Shown piece after piece: positions 7,131 through 9,839 of a DNA stretch of 9,839 nt. The notes under the pieces were generated by a model. That model was not told where the DNA came from and searched no databases. It worked only from the letters and a program-made list of their open reading frames with translations. The position numbers and the translations under genes were made by a program. The stretch is taken from positions 1-9,839 of the forward strand of contig DDST01000194.1 of NCBI GenBank assembly GCA_002343485.1, read 5' to 3'. The DNA comes from Proteobacteria bacterium UBA2383. GTDB taxonomy: Bacteria; Pseudomonadota; Gammaproteobacteria; Competibacterales; Competibacteraceae. How positions within the stretch are numbered: position 1 is the stretch's first letter; each line of letters opens with the position of its first letter.

Positions 7131-7855
7131 ACATTAGCCCTGATCAAATCGTGCTCTTCGAATCCGGCTTCATTCGCATCAGCGCCACCCTCGTATTTAC
7201 CTGGCTGATCATGGCGCTGCTGGTGCTGCTGGCTCGCAGGATCACCCGCCGCGTGATCCATGATGCTGTGCTGCCGCCTTGGCAAAACCTGCTGGAGGTT
7301 CTCGTTGAGGGGATTCAGGGACAAATCCGTGATGTGACCCGTCAGGACCCGGCGCCCTATCTGCCGTTTATTGGCACTTTGTTCATTTTCATTGCTGCCA
7401 GCAATCTATTGGCCATCATCCCCGGTTTCGAGCCGCCGACCGGATCACTGTCCACCACCACGGCCCTGGCGCTGTGTGTATTCATCGCAGTACCGCTCTA
7501 TGGCATTCAGCGCCGGGGGTGGCAAGCGTACCTGAAAAACTATGTCGAACCCACCCCGGTTATGCTGCCTCTGAATATTATCGGTGAATTGTCCCGCACC
7601 CTGGCGCTGGCAGTGCGTTTGTACGGCAACGTGATGAGCGGCGCGGTGGTTGGGGCGATTCTACTAATCATCACACCGTTGTTTTTCCCCGTGCTGATGC
7701 ATGCGCTGGAACTCCTGACTGGGTTGATTCAGGCGTATATCTTCGCGATTCTGGCAACGGTTTATCTGGCAGCAGCGACGGCGGCGCATGAGGATTCTCC
7801 CCCGCCTCCAACCCCTCTCCCTACAAAGGGCACGAGGAGCATTAACGAACATTGA
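7127..7855 (+). CDS. atpB: N-type ATPase subunit a
   Basis: Stator membrane subunit that forms the two ion half-channels against the c-ring. Of 242 residues, hydrophobic segments lie at about 15-36, 78-100, 109-127, 145-165, 171-195 and 196-219. The essential arginine is R164 in LALAVRLYGN (159-168), matching R210 of E. coli subunit a. IQAYIFAILATVYL (201-214) matches the last functional helix of the family. GGAG at 7115-7118 sits 8 bases before ATG 7127. The last 20 or so residues, from about 222, form a Pro-rich hydrophilic tail (DSPPPPTPLPTKGT) not expected in this family; the DNA there resembles a dispersed palindromic repeat, listed separately. The fold and active residues are otherwise complete. 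Confidence 0.92.
   Translation: MNISPDQIVLFESGFIRISATLVFTWLIMALLVLLARRITRRVIHDAVLPPWQNLLEVLVEGIQGQIRDVTRQDPAPYLPFIGTLFIFIAASNLLAIIPGFEPPTGSLSTTTALALCVFIAVPLYGIQRRGWQAYLKNYVEPTPVMLPLNIIGELSRTLALAVRLYGNVMSGAVVGAILLIITPLFFPVLMHALELLTGLIQAYIFAILATVYLAAATAAHEDSPPPPTPLPTKGTRSINEH
7797..7839. repeat. REP-like C-rich/G-rich element inside the 3' end of atpB
   Basis: A C-rich strand (CCGCCTCCAACCCCTCTCCC and flanks, 7797-7821) is followed after a short loop by a G-rich strand (AAAGGGCACGAGGAG, 7825-7839). CCCT (7819-7822) pairs with AGGG (7827-7830), and CCTC (7814-7817) with GAGG (7834-7837). The order resembles the CCCCAACCCCTCTCCC...GGGAGAGGGG repeats scattered between genes in many proteobacteria, with the right arm decayed. 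It is translated as the Pro-rich tail of subunit a. Family assignment is from memory and needs a genome-wide search. Confidence 0.45.
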
Positions 7856-7859
7856 AGGG
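7854..7859 (+). promoter_or_regulatory. Ribosome binding site of atpE
   Basis: GAAGGG overlaps the atpB stop codon and lies 11 bases before ATG 7871 (5 bases before a possible TTG at 7865). ATG is preferred; the TTG would add only two residues. Confidence 0.5.
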
Positions 7860-7870
7860 TAACATTGCCT

Positions 7871-8149
7871 ATGGATGCCACACTCATGATTGGCCTTGTC
7901 TCCATCATTACTGCCGGTCTTACGGTCGCTATCGGCACGGTCGCTCCAGCGCTGGCGGAAGGACGGGCGGTAGCCCAGGCGCTGGCCGCCATCGCTCAGC
8001 AGCCGGACGAAGCAGCGATATTGACCCGCAGCCTGTTCGTTGGGTTAGCGATGATTGAATCAACAGCCATTTATTGCTTCGTGGTTTCGATGATTCTGAT
8101 CTTCGCCAACCCGTTCTGGAACCATTTCGCCGCTGTTACCGGTCAGTAG
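7871..8149 (+). CDS. atpE: N-type ATPase subunit c (rotor ring)
   Basis: Proteolipid that forms the rotating ring and carries the coupling ion. Of 92 residues, two membrane helices lie at about 4-40 and 53-81, joined by the polar loop AQQPDEA (42-48). Helix 2 has IESTAIY (62-68): E63 is the ion-binding carboxylate, and E63, S64, T65 and Y68 match the E-S-T-x-x-Y set of Na+-binding rings such as Ilyobacter tartaricus. In helix 1 the residue aligned with the Ilyobacter Na+ ligand Q32 is E30 (ALAEGRA), so each site has two carboxylates. That is known for N-type rings; the Burkholderia pseudomallei ring was reported as 17-membered and H+-specific, so Na+ coupling should not be assumed. The stop is 2 bases before atpF. 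Confidence 0.94.
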   Translation: MDATLMIGLVSIITAGLTVAIGTVAPALAEGRAVAQALAAIAQQPDEAAILTRSLFVGLAMIESTAIYCFVVSMILIFANPFWNHFAAVTGQ

Positions 8150-8151
8150 CC

Positions 8152-8937
8152 ATGCAGATTGATGGGTTCACTGTCATCGCTCAGATCATCAATTTCCTAA
8201 TTTTATTATGGTTACTCAAGCGATTCCTGTATGGGCCAATCACCGGGGCGATGACTGCCCGCCAGCAGAAGATAGCGGCGGCTCTGGACGAAGCCCGGCA
8301 AAAAGTGGAACAGGCTGAAGCGGAAGCCCGGAAATACCAGACCCAACGGGCTGAACTGGACGCCCAACATGACAAATGGCTGGAACAGGCCCGCCAGGAA
8401 GTCGGAACTCGCCGCGAGGAATGGCTCAAACAGGCCCGCTGCGAGATTGATGCGCAACGCGAGGAGTGGCTGATGGCTTGGCGGCGGGAGCAAACGGAAA
8501 ACCAGCATACCCTGCAACGGGAAGCAACCCGCCGGCTCACCGAGGCAGTTCGCCATGCCTTGCGCGAGTTAGCAGACGCCGATCTAGAGCAGCGCATGCT
8601 CGAACCGCTACTGACCCAGTTACGCACCACCCTGGATATGGGTGAGCGCGCGACGCTGGCACAGGCCGCCCTGGGAGGCTGCACCATCAACACCGCGTTT
8701 CCCTTGGATATGGCCTTGCAGCAACATTGCCAAGCCGCTCTGGGCAAACTGCTAGGAGAAGGAATTACGTTTACCTTTCATCATGACCCGAGCATGGCCT
8801 GTGGCATCACCTTGGAAATGCCGGGGCACCGCTTGGCCTGGACGCTGGACAGTTATCTGGATGGTTTTGGCGAAACGCTGGCCAAAGCGTTAAATTCGCC
8901 AGTGCCGGTCACGAGCAACGCCGATGAGCGACGCTGA
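8152..8937 (+). CDS. atpF: N-type ATPase subunit b with delta-like C-terminal region
   Basis: Peripheral stalk linking subunit a to the headpiece. The 261 residues far exceed a simple b subunit (156 in E. coli). One N-terminal membrane helix (about 8-26, QIINFLILLWLLKRFLYGPI from 11) is followed by a long charged coiled coil (about 35-140). Residues 74-118 form three 15-residue repeats, each opening with (D/E)-(K/E)-W-L. The C-terminal part (about 145-240), with ITFTFHHDPSMACGITLEM (205-223) and LAWTLDSYLD (228-237), resembles the C-terminal region of subunit delta. No separate delta gene is present in this operon, as is typical of N-ATPases. ATG 8152 follows the atpE stop by 2 bases with no clear ribosome binding site, so coupling is likely. 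A same-frame start at 8074 would overlap atpE by 76 bases and was rejected. Its 3' end overlaps atpA by 14 bases. Confidence 0.9.
   Translation: MQIDGFTVIAQIINFLILLWLLKRFLYGPITGAMTARQQKIAAALDEARQKVEQAEAEARKYQTQRAELDAQHDKWLEQARQEVGTRREEWLKQARCEIDAQREEWLMAWRREQTENQHTLQREATRRLTEAVRHALRELADADLEQRMLEPLLTQLRTTLDMGERATLAQAALGGCTINTAFPLDMALQQHCQAALGKLLGEGITFTFHHDPSMACGITLEMPGHRLAWTLDSYLDGFGETLAKALNSPVPVTSNADERR
8371..8505 (+). repeat. Three 45-bp imperfect tandem repeats in atpF
   Basis: Units lie at 8371-8415, 8416-8460 and 8461-8505. Each codes for 15 residues starting DKWLEQAR, EEWLKQAR and EEWLMAWR. Units 1 and 2 share AACAGGCCCGC, among other matches; unit 3 is more diverged. Fifteen-residue periodicity fits the right-handed coiled coil of b-subunit stalks, and the repeats lengthen the stalk. 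Confidence 0.7.
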
Positions 8938-9839
8938 AAACTGTACGCTCTCTTTTATTGATACGCTCTCTTTTATTGATAGGAGAGGAGTCAACGGTGA
9001 GGGCATCAAGTCGCTCTTCGCTCCTTTCGACCAGGCGCTGGCCGCCTACCGCCTGACCCCATCGATGGTTGAAACCGGCGTCGTGGAACAGGTTGACCAA
9101 GGTGTTGCCAGGGTTAGTGGCCTGCCAGGGGTGGAATCCATGGAACGGGTGCGTTTCCCCAACGGCATTCTTGGCATCGCTTTTAATCTCGATCCCGAAG
9201 AAGTAGGGGTCGTGCTGCTCAACGACAGCAACAGTCTCAAGGCCGGCGATTCGGTCGAACGTACCGGGCGAGTGGTCGATACCCCGGTCGGCCCGGAATT
9301 GCTGGGACGGATCGTCAATGCCCTCGGTGAACCGCTGGATGAGGCCGGTTCGTTCGTGACCGCCGAGCGGTGGCCTCTGGAGCGGCCGGCTCCAGCCATT
9401 ATGGAACGGGCTCCCGTGAGCGTGCCGCTAGCCACGGGTCTCAAGGTGATCGACGCTGCTATCCCAATTGGACGCGGCCAACGAGAGCTGATTCTCGGCG
9501 ACCGTCAGACCGGTAAAACTGCGTTAGCCGTGGATACGATCCTCAACCAAGCGGGCCAGAATGTCATCTGCGTCTATTGTTCTATCGGCCAGCGTGGCGC
9601 AGCAGTAGCACGGGTCATTGATGATCTTCGTCAGCGCGGCGCGCTACGCTACACCTTCCTGGTAGTGGCCGCCGGTGAAGACCCGCCTGGATTGCAAGTC
9701 TTGACCCCCTATGCCGCGACCACGATGGCCGAATGGTTCATGGCACAGGGCCGTGATGTATTGATCGTATACGACGATCTGACCCGTCACGCTCAAGCCT
9801 ATCGAGAACTGTCGTTGCTGCTGCGCCGCCCGCCGGGCC
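8924..9839 (+). CDS. atpA: N-type ATPase subunit alpha (3' end beyond the window)
   Basis: Non-catalytic nucleotide-binding partner of beta in the headpiece. The first 305 residues are present; the rest runs off the window end. The N-terminal barrel domain is at about 48-120. The nucleotide-binding domain has Walker A GDRQTGKT at 192-199, YCSIGQRGAAVARV (218-231) and the Walker B segment VLIVYDDLTRHA (279-290). PIGRGQREL (181-189) and LLLRRPPG (298-305) are classic alpha motifs. ATG 8924 is the only in-frame start upstream of the barrel domain (next ATG 9065), though it has only a weak ribosome binding site. It overlaps atpF by 14 bases. Residues 8-13 and 14-19 are identical TLSFID hexapeptides from an 18-bp tandem duplication. 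Subunit gamma (atpG) would be expected next. Confidence 0.93.
   Translation, partial: MSDAENCTLSFIDTLSFIDRRGVNGEGIKSLFAPFDQALAAYRLTPSMVETGVVEQVDQGVARVSGLPGVESMERVRFPNGILGIAFNLDPEEVGVVLLNDSNSLKAGDSVERTGRVVDTPVGPELLGRIVNALGEPLDEAGSFVTAERWPLERPAPAIMERAPVSVPLATGLKVIDAAIPIGRGQRELILGDRQTGKTALAVDTILNQAGQNVICVYCSIGQRGAAVARVIDDLRQRGALRYTFLVVAAGEDPPGLQVLTPYAATTMAEWFMAQGRDVLIVYDDLTRHAQAYRELSLLLRRPPG
8945..8980 (+). repeat. Perfect 18-bp tandem duplication at the 5' end of atpA
   Basis: ACGCTCTCTTTTATTGAT occurs at 8945-8962 and again at 8963-8980, identical and adjacent. It is in frame with atpA and gives TLSFID twice. A strong ribosome-binding-like stretch AGGAGAGGAG follows at 8981-8990, but no in-frame ATG, GTG or TTG lies at suitable distance (the GTG at 8997 is out of frame). 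The identity of the two copies suggests a recent slippage event. Confidence 0.9.

Noticed and set aside
8181..8747. Antisense 188-codon open frame opposite atpF
   Set aside because: Its Ser/Arg/Cys-rich composition is the expected mirror of the charged coiled-coil codons of atpF. There is no ribosome binding site or family resemblance.
8997..9060. Alternative atpA start at GTG 8997 after the AGGAGAGGAG motif
   Set aside because: The GTG is out of frame with alpha and its reading frame ends after about 20 codons, before any alpha-like sequence.
1..9839. CRISPR array, tRNA, rRNA or transposase gene
   Set aside because: No regularly spaced direct repeats, no cloverleaf or rRNA-like sequence, and no transposase-like product was recognised in any frame.

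Overview
The window looks like chromosomal DNA of a Gram-negative bacterium, most likely a gammaproteobacterium. It carries an opgG/opgH pair for periplasmic glucan synthesis, GC-rich coding DNA, and palindromic dispersed-repeat-like elements of a kind common in proteobacteria. The exact lineage cannot be read from the sequence alone. All supported genes lie on the + strand.

Region 1 (1-299) is an AT-rich, gene-free leader holding a 16-bp tandem repeat upstream of opgG. Region 2 (300-4481) is the osmoregulated periplasmic glucan (OPG) cluster. It has opgG (periplasmic backbone-processing protein), an unassigned 167-codon reading frame (1847-2350), and opgH (membrane glucosyltransferase, 699 aa from the preferred start). 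The middle frame overlaps the end of opgG exactly where opgH starts in E. coli, and OpgH here lacks the usual long cytoplasmic N-terminus. The middle frame may therefore be a detached or frameshifted OpgH N-terminal domain.

Region 3 (4468-4698) is intergenic. It opens with a nested palindrome of about 85 bp that contains the opgH stop codon, followed by about 145 bp of leader to the next operon.

Region 4 (4699-9839) is an N-type rotary ATPase operon in the order beta, epsilon, AtpQ, AtpR, a, c, b, alpha. This matches the known N-ATPase order atpDCQRBEFA(G); alpha is cut by the window end and gamma would be expected next. The genes are packed with stop/start overlaps. There is no separate delta gene, and the long b subunit carries a delta-like C-terminal region. 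N-ATPases are usually a second rotary ATPase beside the housekeeping F-type enzyme and are thought to act as ATP-driven ion pumps. The c subunit carries two glutamates at the ion site (E30 and E63), so the coupling ion (Na+ or H+) is not settled.

No entirely new system is evident. The points most worth a second look are the split OpgH arrangement, the repeat elements that have become part of the 3' ends of opgH and (probably) atpB, the in-frame 18-bp duplication near the start of atpA, and the 45-bp/15-residue repeats in atpF.
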